64,000 nucleotides of DNA, taken from Lentzea waywayandensis (GTDB taxonomy: Bacteria > Actinomycetota > Actinomycetes > Mycobacteriales > Pseudonocardiaceae). Below the pieces are notes generated by a model. It worked only from the letters and a program-made list of their open reading frames with translations, searched no databases and was not told where the DNA came from. The stretch covers positions 62,001-126,000 of the forward strand of contig NZ_FOYL01000011.1 in NCBI RefSeq assembly GCF_900115955.1. The letters are read 5' to 3'. Position 1 is the stretch's first letter; each line of letters begins with the position of its first letter. Position numbers and translations under genes: made by a program. This document shows positions 41,451 to 50,220 of the stretch, one piece after another.

Positions 41451-43358
41451 ATGCCGAAGATCAGCAGACGCACGGTCCTCAAGGCGAGTGGCGCCGCGGC
41501 CGCGTTGACGGCGGTGGGAGTCAACACCGGCACCGCACATGCCGCCGCCCCAACGGGTGCGAGCTTCGTGAACATCATCGCGCATTCCGATGACGACCTG
41601 CTGTTCATCAACCCCGACATCCAGCCCGCGATCCTGTCCGGGTGTCCGGTGAGGACGATCGTCCTCACCGCCGACGAGTTCAACGGCACCGACAACCTCA
41701 CCCGCGAGCAGCTGTCCGCCGAGCTGCACAAGGGCCAGCGCAACGCCTACGCGTCGCTGGCCGGGGTGGCGAGCCAGTGGACCCGCACGGCGATGGTCGT
41801 CGCGGGCAAGACCGTCGAGGTCAACACCCTCGACGGCAAGCCGACCGTGCAGCTGATCTATCTCAACCTGCCCGACGGCGGCGACGACCTGCACCTGGAC
41901 GCGACCAAGAACCTCTGGACCAACACCTCGTACAGCACCAGCACCATCGTCCCGACCGGCAGCCCGGCCAACCGCGTGCAGACCTACAGACACGCCGACG
42001 TGGTGAACGTCCTGGTAGGACTCCTTCAGCAGTTCCAGGCGACGGTCGTGCGCTGCCAGGACCCGTTCCCCGACGACGTCCGCTACGCCAACGGCATGCC
42101 GGAGCACCTCGACCACCTCCACACGGCGAAGTTCGCGCAGAAGGCCGTGAAGTCGTACATGGGCCCGACCGGACGCACGTTCGCGTTGCTGGTCCGCTAC
42201 CGCTGTTACAACACCCGCCATGCGCCGGCGAACGTGCCGGCCGCGCTGCGCACCCCGAAGACCGCCGCGTACAACAAGTACAAGGCGCTGGACCCGTTGA
42301 CCGGCGACACGTTCGACGTGAACATGTCCCGCTCCTACGAACGCTGGCCCGTCGCACCGCAGTGGTCCACGATGGACAGTGCCGGCACCGTCCACGCGTT
42401 CATCGTCGCGGGCGACTCGCTGATGTGGTGGCGCCAGCCCAACGGCGGCGCGTGGGTCGGCCCCACCGCCCTGCTGAACGGCTCGTTCGCACCGGGCGTC
42501 GCGGTGGCCATGCGCGGCGACAACCGCCTTCAGCTCGCGGTCCTCGACCTGGACACGGCGGCGATCCGCACGTGCACGCAGACCGCGGCCGGCGCGCAGA
42601 GCTTCGGCGCGTGGACCTCGCTCGGCAACCCCAACAACTCCTCGCCCGCCTACCAGACACCGGTGCTGGCCGTGTCGAACGGCCTGCTGGAACTGTTCGT
42701 GGTCAACAGGTCCGGCACGCTCGGCAACAAGTGGCAGGAGGGCACTGGCTTCAACAGCACGTGGGCCACCGCGGTCGGCGGCAACGGCAAGGCGATGTCC
42801 CAGCTCTCCGCCATCACCGCACCGGGCGGGCGCATGCACGTGTTCGGCGACGGCAACGGCCGGACGTTCCACTGGTACCAGAACGTCGGCGGCTCCACGA
42901 TCTACCAGGCGCTGACGACCGGCGCGGAGAGCTCCGCCTCCGTCGGCGTGGCACTGGACGCGAACCGGGTCCGGGTCTTCAGCCGCCGTACCAACGACGG
43001 TTCCGTCGGCACGCTGCGGGAACAGACGCCGAACGGCACCTGGGAGACGACGCAGAAGAACATCGGCGGCATGGGCGGCCTCGGCCCCGTCGCCGCGGTG
43101 ACCTCCGGCGGACGAACGCTCGCCTTCGCGCGCAACAACGACTACGGCCTGAGCATGGTGCGTCAGGACGCTGCCGGGAACTTCACGCCGTGGACCGACC
43201 TCGGCGGTTACGTCGAAGTCGGTCCATCAGCCGTGGTGGACGCGCAGGGACTCGTGCGAGTGTTCGTCCTCGGAGCCGACATGCGCCTGCGGTACCGCGT
43301 GCAGACGGCAGTCGGCCCGGACGCGCCGTTCGGCGACTGGGTCGTGGCGGGCAGCTAG
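41451..43358 (+). CDS. Tat-exported PIG-L deacetylase with propeller-like C-terminus
   Basis: A 635-aa secreted protein. A Tat signal (SRRTVLKASGAAAALTAVGV) leads into a PIG-L/LmbE N-acetyl-deacetylase domain (~38-270) with zinc motif IIAHSDDDLLF and a second histidine cluster EHLDHLHTAKF. The last ~330 residues repeat short beta units (WVGPTALLNGSF, GAWTSLGNPNNSS, TPWTDLGGYVEVG), consistent with a PLL/tachylectin-like beta-propeller that may bind glycans. It probably deacetylates a sugar outside the cell. The stop shares CTAG with the convergent VKOR gene. Confidence 0.9.
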   Translation: MPKISRRTVLKASGAAAALTAVGVNTGTAHAAAPTGASFVNIIAHSDDDLLFINPDIQPAILSGCPVRTIVLTADEFNGTDNLTREQLSAELHKGQRNAYASLAGVASQWTRTAMVVAGKTVEVNTLDGKPTVQLIYLNLPDGGDDLHLDATKNLWTNTSYSTSTIVPTGSPANRVQTYRHADVVNVLVGLLQQFQATVVRCQDPFPDDVRYANGMPEHLDHLHTAKFAQKAVKSYMGPTGRTFALLVRYRCYNTRHAPANVPAALRTPKTAAYNKYKALDPLTGDTFDVNMSRSYERWPVAPQWSTMDSAGTVHAFIVAGDSLMWWRQPNGGAWVGPTALLNGSFAPGVAVAMRGDNRLQLAVLDLDTAAIRTCTQTAAGAQSFGAWTSLGNPNNSSPAYQTPVLAVSNGLLELFVVNRSGTLGNKWQEGTGFNSTWATAVGGNGKAMSQLSAITAPGGRMHVFGDGNGRTFHWYQNVGGSTIYQALTTGAESSASVGVALDANRVRVFSRRTNDGSVGTLREQTPNGTWETTQKNIGGMGGLGPVAAVTSGGRTLAFARNNDYGLSMVRQDAAGNFTPWTDLGGYVEVGPSAVVDAQGLVRVFVLGADMRLRYRVQTAVGPDAPFGDWVVAGS

Positions 43359-43891
43359 AACAGCGACGACCAGTAGAACCAGAACGCCTGCAACACTCCG
43401 GCCGCGATCACCAGGTACCACAGGATCAGCACGACGCTGTGGAACTGGAACGTCGGCCGGATGTTGCGCAGCGTCGTGTACCAGAAGATCGGGATCGTCA
43501 CCGCCCACACGACCATGCAGTACGGGCACAGCGCGCCGATCTCGTACAGCGACTGGAACATCAGCCAGTGCACGAACAGCACGCCGAACATCACCCCGAC
43601 CTGCAGCCCGATCCACACCCACGACGGCAACGACACCCCGGCGACCAGCAGCACGCCGAGCGTCGTCACCACCGCGAAGCCCGCGATGCCGATCAGCGGG
43701 TTGGGGAACCCGAACACCTCGGCCTGCGCGGTCTTCATGATCGAGCCGCAGCTCAGCACCGGGTTGATGCTGCACGTCGGCACGTAGAACGGATCCTTGA
43801 GCAGCGCGATCTTCTCGATCGTGAGCACGAACGACGCGGCGAGCCCGATGAACCCGCCGACCGCCAGCACCCAGGCGACGATCCGGTTCAC
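43355..43891 (-). CDS. Vitamin K epoxide reductase (VKOR) family protein
   Basis: A 178-aa four/five-helix membrane protein. The VKOR hallmarks are CSINPVLSCGSIMKTAQAEV (loop Cys pair and Ser), and the active CPYC in GALCPYCMVVWA. It reoxidises DsbA using quinone. GTG 43891 overlaps the stop of the DsbA-like gene, so both are made together as a complete extracytoplasmic disulfide-forming pair, the actinobacterial alternative to DsbB. Confidence 0.94.
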   Translation of the reverse strand: MNRIVAWVLAVGGFIGLAASFVLTIEKIALLKDPFYVPTCSINPVLSCGSIMKTAQAEVFGFPNPLIGIAGFAVVTTLGVLLVAGVSLPSWVWIGLQVGVMFGVLFVHWLMFQSLYEIGALCPYCMVVWAVTIPIFWYTTLRNIRPTFQFHSVVLILWYLVIAAGVLQAFWFYWSSLF

Positions 43892-44484
43892 GAACGCACC
43901 TTCTCGATCGCTGCCTTCAGGCCGTCGTAGGTGGGCGCGCCGGTGAACTTGGTGCCGTTGATGAAGAACGTCGGCGTGCCCGTGACGCCGGCCTTGCCGC
44001 CTTCCGTGCGCTGCGCCAGCACGCGCTCCTTCAGTGCCGGGTCGTCCAGCGCCTTCTCGAACGCGGCGCCGTCGAGCCCGAGCTGCTGGGCGAACCCGCT
44101 GAACACCGCGCGCTGCGACGTCTGCTGACCGCCCCACTCCTGCTGCGAGTCGAACATCAGCCGGAACATGTCGTCCCGCTTGCCCTGCGCCCCCGCCGCC
44201 TCGACCGCGACGGCCGCGAGCTCGGCGTTGCGGTGGCTGGGAATCGGGAAGTGCCGCACGTCGAACGTCACGCGGTCGCCGTACTCGGTCTTCAGCCTCT
44301 CCACACCGGGGAAGGCGGCCCGGCACGAGGGGCACTCGAGGTCGAGGTACTCGACGACGGTCACCTTGCCGTCAGCGGACTGCGGCGCCGCGGTGGTGTC
44401 GTTGCGGCTGAAGAGGAAGAAGCCGGCGACCACGACCGCCACGACGGCGACGATGATCAGGGACAGACGAGCGTTCTTGGACAT
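43888..44484 (-). CDS. DsbA-like membrane-anchored thioredoxin-fold protein
   Basis: A 198-aa protein with an N-terminal anchor helix (LSLIIVAVVAVVVAGFFLF) and a thioredoxin fold with inserted helical domain. The active site is C51-P-S-C54 (YLDLECPSCRAAF) and the cis-Pro loop is TGTPTFFING. It would oxidise cysteines of exported proteins, then be recycled by the VKOR protein encoded next to it. Confidence 0.94.
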   Translation of the reverse strand: MSKNARLSLIIVAVVAVVVAGFFLFSRNDTTAAPQSADGKVTVVEYLDLECPSCRAAFPGVERLKTEYGDRVTFDVRHFPIPSHRNAELAAVAVEAAGAQGKRDDMFRLMFDSQQEWGGQQTSQRAVFSGFAQQLGLDGAAFEKALDDPALKERVLAQRTEGGKAGVTGTPTFFINGTKFTGAPTYDGLKAAIEKVRS

Positions 44485-44538
44485 GACGAAGAAACCTCCA
44501 CGAAGGCGGGATGGACCGAACCGCAGAACGGGTTCGGT

Positions 44539-44910
44539 CTAGGCGCGCAGCACGCAGAGCTGCGCCAGCCGCACTTCCAGCCGACGTGAAGGGGGAGAAA
44601 GAACCGAAGGCAGACGCCCTGTGAGCACTGGGAACGAGCCGGACCGCCGCGCCACGGCAAACCCGATCAGCACGGCGAGCGCCACCACGAGACAGGCACC
44701 GGCGACGAGGATGCCCTCGATCAGCCCGCCGTCGTCGGCTGCGGCCGAGTGGGCGACCGCGTGCGTGCTCGACGTGGGGCACTGCGCGGTCCAGGCGAAC
44801 TCCGTCTCACACGGGGTGCCCTGCATCATCGCGACCCCGGCTACCAGCGCGAGCACGGCGAAAACCCGCGCGAGATACGCGCGGGTTCGCGAGCTGCGGG
44901 TGCCAGGCAC
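44539..44910 (-). CDS. Small membrane protein of unknown function
   Basis: A 123-aa protein with two membrane helices (LARVFAVLALVAGVAMMQG and EGILVAGACLVVALAVLIGF). The outer loop between them contains two cysteines (GTPCETEF, TAQCPTS), possible clients of the adjacent DsbA/VKOR pair. GTG 44910 removes an implausible 19-residue extension. It lies 54 nt upstream of the DsbA gene on the same strand and may be in that operon. No family recognised. Confidence 0.7.
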   Translation of the reverse strand: MPGTRSSRTRAYLARVFAVLALVAGVAMMQGTPCETEFAWTAQCPTSSTHAVAHSAAADDGGLIEGILVAGACLVVALAVLIGFAVARRSGSFPVLTGRLPSVLSPPSRRLEVRLAQLCVLRA

Positions 44911-44936
44911 GTGATCCAGCGTAGCGATTCCCGGCC

Positions 44937-44942
44937 TAGGCT
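44937..44942 (+). promoter_or_regulatory. Putative -10 box of a leaderless gene
   Basis: TAGGCT is 7 nt before ATG 44950, with no Shine-Dalgarno sequence between. Confidence 0.55.
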
Positions 44943-44949
44943 CGTGCAC

Positions 44950-45513
44950 ATGGGGGAGAAGTCGCACGAATCGGACAGGCTGGTGATCGCCGGTCAGCCG
45001 GTGCCGGACGAGTTGGCACCGCGTGACAGCACAGCGGGCGGCAGCATCCCCGGCCTGTTGCGTGCCTTCCTGCCGTTGAACGCCGACGGGCGGGCCGAGG
45101 TGCGCGCTCTCGTGCGGTCACTGCCGCAGCGGGAACGCACGGATCCCGTCGGCATCCCGCACGCGTACGACGCCGAAGGTCCCGGTCCGCTCGTCATGCG
45201 GCTGCTGCGCAACCGGAACATGAACCTTGGCGCCGTTGCGAAGTCGGTCTACATGGTGACCAGAGGCCGCCGGTACTGGGCGGTCTCCACCTACGGGATG
45301 ATCGGCCACGGCGGCAAGGAGCTCACGCCTGACCTGCTCGGCGACCTCTGCGCGCTGCTCGACGTTCCCGCCGCCGACCTCGCGAGGCTCACCGGCATCA
45401 CTCCGGACCCGGCCCCGGTGAACGTCGGCGACCTCGTCTGGGACGTCCGGCGCCTCACCAGAGACCAGATCGAGCACGTCATCAAGGCCGCCGAAGCAAT
45501 CAGGCCCCGGTGA
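44950..45513 (+). CDS. Hypothetical regulator-like protein
   Basis: A 187-aa soluble protein. The middle resembles a helix-turn-helix arrangement of the XRE type (MRLLRNRNMNLGAVAKSVYM, then LGDLCALLDVPAADLARLTG), preceded by a disordered N-terminus. This suggests DNA binding, but the match is weak. ATG 44950 has a TAGGCT box 7 nt before it and is probably leaderless. The 3' end overlaps the convergent lipoprotein gene by 14 bp. Confidence 0.75.
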   Translation: MGEKSHESDRLVIAGQPVPDELAPRDSTAGGSIPGLLRAFLPLNADGRAEVRALVRSLPQRERTDPVGIPHAYDAEGPGPLVMRLLRNRNMNLGAVAKSVYMVTRGRRYWAVSTYGMIGHGGKELTPDLLGDLCALLDVPAADLARLTGITPDPAPVNVGDLVWDVRRLTRDQIEHVIKAAEAIRPR

Positions 45514-46039
45514 AGGTCGGAGTCGCCTCCTGACCATCCCAGTTCACCTTGAACGTGAACGCCTCGGTCAGCGCGGCCCGGTACTGCTCGCCCTGCGCCT
45601 GCGTGATGGTGCCGGCGCTGACCAGGTCGTCGATCGCCGGACTCCACGACTCGACCATCGCGTCCACGAGCGTCTGAGGGTCGATGCCGAGGTCGGTGGC
45701 GATGGCGGCGAGGTTCTGCCCGGAGTCCATCCGCACGTGCAGTTCGTCGTGACTGATCGACAGCACCTCGTCGAGCACGTCCTGCACCGGCTCGTGTCCG
45801 CGATGCAGACCGAGGCCCGCCTCGCCGTACGCGGACTGGACCAGCGCGTTCAGGTCCTCGACCGACGACACCGAGCTGACGTCGACACCGCCGGGCCCGC
45901 TCTGGCCTCCAGGACCGGCCTGCTGCACCTGGGTGGTCGCGGAAGTGGTGGCCGTCTCACCGGTGGTGCCGCAGGCCGCGAGAGGCACGACGGCGACGAG
46001 CAGCAGAGCGGCGGCGGCGATGGTCTTGCGGATCTTCAT
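45500..46039 (-). CDS. Lipoprotein of unknown function
   Basis: A 179-aa lipoprotein with signal MKIRKTIAAAALLLVAVVPL followed by AACG (lipobox). A Thr/Gln/Gly-rich linker leads to a helical domain in which two similar halves repeat (NLAAIATDLGIDPQTLVDAM, VSAGTITQAQGEQYRAALTE), recalling SHOCT/LysM-like helices but not clearly either. It is divergent from the HupE-like gene across a large dyad. Confidence 0.8.
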   Translation of the reverse strand: MKIRKTIAAAALLLVAVVPLAACGTTGETATTSATTQVQQAGPGGQSGPGGVDVSSVSSVEDLNALVQSAYGEAGLGLHRGHEPVQDVLDEVLSISHDELHVRMDSGQNLAAIATDLGIDPQTLVDAMVESWSPAIDDLVSAGTITQAQGEQYRAALTEAFTFKVNWDGQEATPTFTGA

Positions 46040-46103
46040 GGTCGGCTCCGGGGACGTCGGGGTCTGTTGAGAGCCAGAAAAGGCGCCGGAGCTGGACGGA
46101 CCT

Positions 46104-46155
46104 TGTGCGTTGTCTGTGAGCAGGCTGTACACAGCAGGCTCACAACGAACGCACA
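46104..46155. promoter_or_regulatory. Large imperfect palindrome between lipoprotein and HupE genes
   Basis: A 52-bp dyad centred at 46129/46130: 20 of 26 positions pair, with outer arms TGTGCGTT/AACGCACA (with an interruption), middle arms TGTGAGC/GCTCACA and inner GCTGT/ACAGC. It lies in the 140-bp divergent promoter region, so a regulator could control both genes from it. Confidence 0.6.
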
Positions 46156-46179
46156 GGTTCGCTCCCGAGCATCAACCGC

Positions 46180-47430
46180 ATGACCTGGCGATTCCTCCGG
46201 CGCGTGACCGCCGTTCTGCTCGGCCTTCTGCTGCTCGGCTCCACCCCGGCCCACGCGCACAGCCTCGACAGCAGCACCCTGTCCGTGCGTGTCACCGACA
46301 GCGCCGTGAACACGACCGTCAGCGTCGCCGTGGACACCGTCGACCAGGCCCTCGGTGTCGACAACGCGACGACCGCCGAGTACGCCGCCTACATCGGCGA
46401 GCACCTGACCGTCACCGGTGCCGACGGCGCGGAGTGGGCCGAGACCGTGTCGAACCCCGTGCTCGAACAGGTCGAGGGCATCGAGTCGTTCAGCGTCGAC
46501 GTGGCGCTCGACGCCGCCGGTGCCGACCCGTCCACGTTCACCCTCACCTACGACGGGATCATCGAGGCCGACCAGGCGCATCAGGCGGTCGTGGTCCTCA
46601 CCGACACCGCAGGCAAGATCTCCACGGCGGGTGTCCTGACCGCGGACGACACGTCCATCCGGATCGGCGACGCCGCCTCGACCGGCGTCGCCGACATGAT
46701 CGGCTACGGCTTCCACCACGTGCTGGAGGGCGCCGACCACCTGCTGTTCCTGATCACCCTGCTGCTGGTCGCGCCCGTGGCACTCGTCGCGGGCCGATGG
46801 CGTGGGCGCAAGCCGCTCGCTCCCACAGCACGATCGCTCCTCGGCGTCGTCACGGCGTTCACCATCGGCCACTCGCTCACGCTCATCGCGTCCGCGCTCG
46901 GCTGGATCTCGCTGCCGGGCACACCGGTCGAGGTGCTGATCGCCGTGTCGGTCGGGGTCGCCGCGGTGCACGCCCTGCGCCCGCTCGCCCGGCACGGCGA
47001 GAACGTCATCGCCGGGGCGTTCGGCCTGGTCCACGGCCTCGCGTTCGCGGGCATCCTGGACGGCCTCGGACTCGACGGCACGCCGTCGTTGCTCGCTCTG
47101 CTGGCGTTCAACGTCGGTGTGGAGCTAGCGCAGCTGGTGACGGTCGCGCTGCTCTTCCCGTCGCTGTACGTGCTGTCCGGCACGCGGTGGTACCGCGCGG
47201 TCCGGCTCGGTGGAGCGTCGTTCGCTCTCGTCGCCGCGGTCGCGTGGGCACTCGACCGCCTCGGCGTGCTCGACAACCCGCTGACGGGCGGCGAGGAGTT
47301 CCTGATCAGCCACCCCTGGTACGTGGTGGCCGGACTGGCGCTCCTCGCCGCGGCCTCCCGTCTAGTTCCAGAACGGAAGCCTGTGCTCAGCGGCGTAGTC
47401 CACGCGACCGATGGCGCCGGGAGCGAGTGA
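46180..47430 (+). CDS. HupE/UreJ-family membrane protein
   Basis: A 416-aa protein. A signal peptide (VTAVLLGLLLLGSTPAHAHS) is followed by an outer beta-rich domain (~30-165) and a HupE/UreJ_2 membrane domain with GYGFHHVLEGADHLLFLITL, AFTIGHSLTLIASALG and AFGLVHGLAFAGIL. The histidine-rich helices are the family's metal-related signature; HupE proteins are linked to nickel, cobalt or copper handling. The final ~20 residues overlap the esterase gene on the other strand by 69 bp. Confidence 0.9.
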   Translation: MTWRFLRRVTAVLLGLLLLGSTPAHAHSLDSSTLSVRVTDSAVNTTVSVAVDTVDQALGVDNATTAEYAAYIGEHLTVTGADGAEWAETVSNPVLEQVEGIESFSVDVALDAAGADPSTFTLTYDGIIEADQAHQAVVVLTDTAGKISTAGVLTADDTSIRIGDAASTGVADMIGYGFHHVLEGADHLLFLITLLLVAPVALVAGRWRGRKPLAPTARSLLGVVTAFTIGHSLTLIASALGWISLPGTPVEVLIAVSVGVAAVHALRPLARHGENVIAGAFGLVHGLAFAGILDGLGLDGTPSLLALLAFNVGVELAQLVTVALLFPSLYVLSGTRWYRAVRLGGASFALVAAVAWALDRLGVLDNPLTGGEEFLISHPWYVVAGLALLAAASRLVPERKPVLSGVVHATDGAGSE

Positions 47431-48849
47431 CTGCACGTACTGCCCCTCGGAGAACCGCGGCCAGCCCGGCGATCCGGTGCGGGCGAAGTCCGTCCACGCC
47501 TTGATCATGTGGTCGGACAGCCCGCGGTCCTTGGCGAAGTCCGCGTCCGGGAACAGGTACTCGATGTCGGATGAGTGGTTCGCCCCGTGCAGCTCGGGCG
47601 GGAACGACGGGTCCGTGGCCGCGTTGCGATCGGCGAACTCGAACGCGTAGACGGGCGCCTTCTTCGCGTACAGCGTGTTCTGCCGGAACGTAGCCCGCGC
47701 CCACATGCGGTCCGTCAGCAGCGTCGCCCACGCCTGCTTCGGTGACGCGAACGCGCTGACCGGGTACTCGCGCTCGATCTCGGCCGCGCGGCCGGGGAAC
47801 GCCTCCCGCACGAGCCGCGAGTAGTCCTCGGCGGACATCGGGTCCGGCTGGAACAGGCCGACGAAGCTGTTGTGCTCGTCGCGCGTCGCGCCGGCCAGGA
47901 TCGGCACGTCGGCGAACTCGCCCGCCTCCAGCGACTCGCCCGGCAACCGGGGGAGCAGCGAGCCGCCGTAGCCGACGGACTGGAAGATGTTCATGATCTG
48001 CGGGTAGTCCAGCAGCTTCTCCACCGGCAGCTGCCGCAGACACTCGACGTCCGCGCAGCCCAGTTCGGCGCTGATCATCTTGCCGATCTCCTGGATCTCC
48101 GGCACCGGCCGCCACGCGAGCGACGGCAACGCCTCCAGGTCCGGGAACCAGGCACCGCGAGGCACGTCCACGAGCGTGAACGAGCTGTGCATGATCGCCT
48201 TGTGGAACAGGGGCTTCTGCCCGATGAGGTGCGCGCTCACCGCGGTCGCCCCGAAGGACACCCCGAACAACGTCACGTTGCCCGGATCCCCGCCGAAACC
48301 GGAGATGTTGCGTTGGACCCACTCCAACGCCGCCCGCTGGTCGAGCAGCCCGAACTCGCCGGAGTGCTCGAGGCCCGGCAGGCCGAACCCGGCGAACACC
48401 CCCATCCGGTAGTTGAACGTCACCACGACGACATCCCCTTGCCGCGCAAGGCGTTCCGCGTCGAAGAAGTGCCCGGCCCCGATCGCGCCGTCGCCGTGCA
48501 CCCACACCAGCACCGGCTTGCGCCCGTTCGTGGACGGCGTCGTGACGTTGACGAACAGGCAGTCCTCGTCCGTGCTCTTCGTGTCCGAGTAGCTGGACCC
48601 GACCTGCGGACATGGACTGCCCGGCTTCAGCGCGTCCCGCACTCCGCTCCACGCCGCGGCCCGCACTGGCGGCTTCCACCGCTCCGGCTTGGCCGCGTAC
48701 GGAATCCCCTGGAACCGCAGATGCCCCTCCCGCACCTCACCCCGCACCTGCCCGGTATCGGTCGCAACGACGTCCGATGGCATGGCTTCCCCCTTCCCAC
48801 ACGCGCTGAGCAGCAGTAATGCGGCAACTAGCAACGTCCCCCGACGCAT
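47362..48849 (-). CDS. Carboxylesterase-family lipoprotein
   Basis: A 495-aa type-B carboxylesterase with a lipoprotein signal (MRRGTLLVAALLLLSACGKG). Domain landmarks are GQVRGEVREGHLRFQGIPYA, EDCLFVNVTTP, the nucleophile elbow GVSFGATAV and the late ELHGANHSSDIEYLF carrying the catalytic His. Most relatives read GESAG at the elbow; here it is GVSFG, so specificity may differ. ATG 48849 is 2 nt from the TetR stop, so the pair is co-transcribed. The 3' end overlaps HupE by 69 bp. Confidence 0.9.
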   Translation of the reverse strand: MRRGTLLVAALLLLSACGKGEAMPSDVVATDTGQVRGEVREGHLRFQGIPYAAKPERWKPPVRAAAWSGVRDALKPGSPCPQVGSSYSDTKSTDEDCLFVNVTTPSTNGRKPVLVWVHGDGAIGAGHFFDAERLARQGDVVVVTFNYRMGVFAGFGLPGLEHSGEFGLLDQRAALEWVQRNISGFGGDPGNVTLFGVSFGATAVSAHLIGQKPLFHKAIMHSSFTLVDVPRGAWFPDLEALPSLAWRPVPEIQEIGKMISAELGCADVECLRQLPVEKLLDYPQIMNIFQSVGYGGSLLPRLPGESLEAGEFADVPILAGATRDEHNSFVGLFQPDPMSAEDYSRLVREAFPGRAAEIEREYPVSAFASPKQAWATLLTDRMWARATFRQNTLYAKKAPVYAFEFADRNAATDPSFPPELHGANHSSDIEYLFPDADFAKDRGLSDHMIKAWTDFARTGSPGWPRFSEGQYVQSLAPGAIGRVDYAAEHRLPFWN

Positions 48850-48851
48850 GG

Positions 48852-49418
48852 CTAACCCCTTGTGGCCAGGTCGACGGCCGCGACCAACTCCCGTTCGCAG
48901 ACGTCGAGATCGAGTGACCCGGACCGCTGCACGACGCTGTTGCGCAGCGCGAGGACGAACACGGCCATCACGTCCGGGTCGAACACGCGGAACTCGCCGG
49001 CGTCCTGCCCCTGTCTGAGCAGACCGGCGAGCCCCGCGTGATCGGAGTCGGCGATGCCCCCGTCCGTCACCGCCGCGTGGGCCCTGATCCGCAGGAACGC
49101 CACCATGTCCGCGCGGTGCTCGCGCAGAAACGCGATGTTGGCGACCAGGAACGCCCGCAGTTCCTCGCGAGCGCTCGCCTGGTTCATCCGCGTGCTCACG
49201 AACCCTTGGAAGCGCTCCAAGATGTCCGCGAACACCACGTCGACGAGCTCCTGCTTGTTCTTGAAGTGGTACGAGATCAGGCCCGTGCTGCTCAGTCCGG
49301 CCCGCGCCGCGATCGCCTTGAACGACGTCTCCGCGTAGTCCAGCTCCGCGAGCGTGGCGATCGCCGCCGCCACGATCTGCGCCCGCCGGGCCTGCTCGGT
49401 CACGGACTTTGCTCGCAT
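48852..49418 (-). CDS. TetR-family regulator of the esterase
   Basis: A 188-aa TetR regulator: HTH around AETSFKAIAARAGLSSTGLI and SYHFKNKQELVDVVFAD, then a helical ligand domain. ATG 49418 is preferred to TTG 49424. It lies directly upstream of and co-directional with the esterase gene, so it probably represses its own operon through the GCTCA-type sites around its start codon. Confidence 0.88.
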   Translation of the reverse strand: MRAKSVTEQARRAQIVAAAIATLAELDYAETSFKAIAARAGLSSTGLISYHFKNKQELVDVVFADILERFQGFVSTRMNQASAREELRAFLVANIAFLREHRADMVAFLRIRAHAAVTDGGIADSDHAGLAGLLRQGQDAGEFRVFDPDVMAVFVLALRNSVVQRSGSLDLDVCERELVAAVDLATRG

Positions 49419-49425
49419 GAGCAAA
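49408..49425. promoter_or_regulatory. Palindrome across the TetR start codon
   Basis: TTTGCTC-GCAT-GAGCAAA is a perfect 7-bp inverted repeat with the start codon in its centre. A further copy of the TGAGCAAAAC half-site lies at 49438-49447. These fit a TetR operator overlapping the translation start. Confidence 0.6.
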
Positions 49426-49574
49426 ACTTAGCACGCCTGAGCAAAACCCGCGGATTTCACGGCCGGATGAGCCCCTCCACAACCGCCGTCACGGCCTTCC
49501 TGCCACCTGATCCGTCCACGCGGAGCGACTTCAACGACCACGAAGCCGTCTCCTGGCTGATCACCAGCGTGACC

Positions 49575-50220
49575 ACCATGGCCAGCAGATCGCCGCCACC
49601 CTCGACGGCCCGTCGGTCCAGTCCGACTCGACGTCACCAGCGAGCCCGACTGGACCGACGCCGTCGCCCGCACCGAAGAACGCTTCGGACCAGTCGACGT
49701 CCTGATCAACAACGCCGCCTACCTCAGCGTCGGCACGACCGAGAGCATCCCGCTCGACGAGTTCCGGCGCGTGCTCGACACCAACCTCACCGGCGCGCTG
49801 CTCGGCATCCGCGGCACGGCACCGTCCATGCGCAAGGCGGGCGGCGGCGTGGTCGTCAACGTCAACTCCATCGGCGGCCTCACCGCCGCACCGGGACTCG
49901 TCGCCTACAGCAGCAGCAAATGGGCATTGCGCGGCCTGATGCGCGCCGCCGCCAAGGAACTGGCGCGCGACAACATCCGCGTCAACTCCGTGCACCCCGG
50001 CATCATCGGCACACCCCTGGCCTACGCCCCGGACGGCAGCGAACTCGTGCCGGTCGCCGACTTCGCCATCCCGCGCCAGGCCACCCCGGACGAGATCGCG
50101 GGCTTCATCCTGTTCGCGGCCTCCGACGAGGCGCGGTTCGCGACGGGTGCGGAGATCCTCGCCGACGGCGGCTTCATGTTGGGCCCCCGTCGCCTGACGC
50201 TCCGTAAAGTCGGCCTGTGA
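49575..50220 (+). pseudogene. SDR oxidoreductase gene, N-terminally deleted and frameshifted
   Basis: The C-terminal two thirds of an SDR are intact from about 49623 (VDVLINNAAYLSVGTTE, VVNVNSIGG, YSSSKWALRGLMRAA, NSVHPGIIGTP, ending LADGGFMLGP) to TGA 50218-50220. A short preceding block (QQIAATLDGPSVQ, 49582-49620) is in another frame, offset by one base near 49617. The TGxxxGxG cofactor motif is absent and unrelated sequence occupies its place. The gene is not expected to make a functional enzyme. Confidence 0.82.

Noticed and set aside
40260..42872. 870-codon minus-strand frame over DeoR, HAD and PIG-L genes
   Set aside because: It spans three well-supported plus-strand genes and shows no domain.
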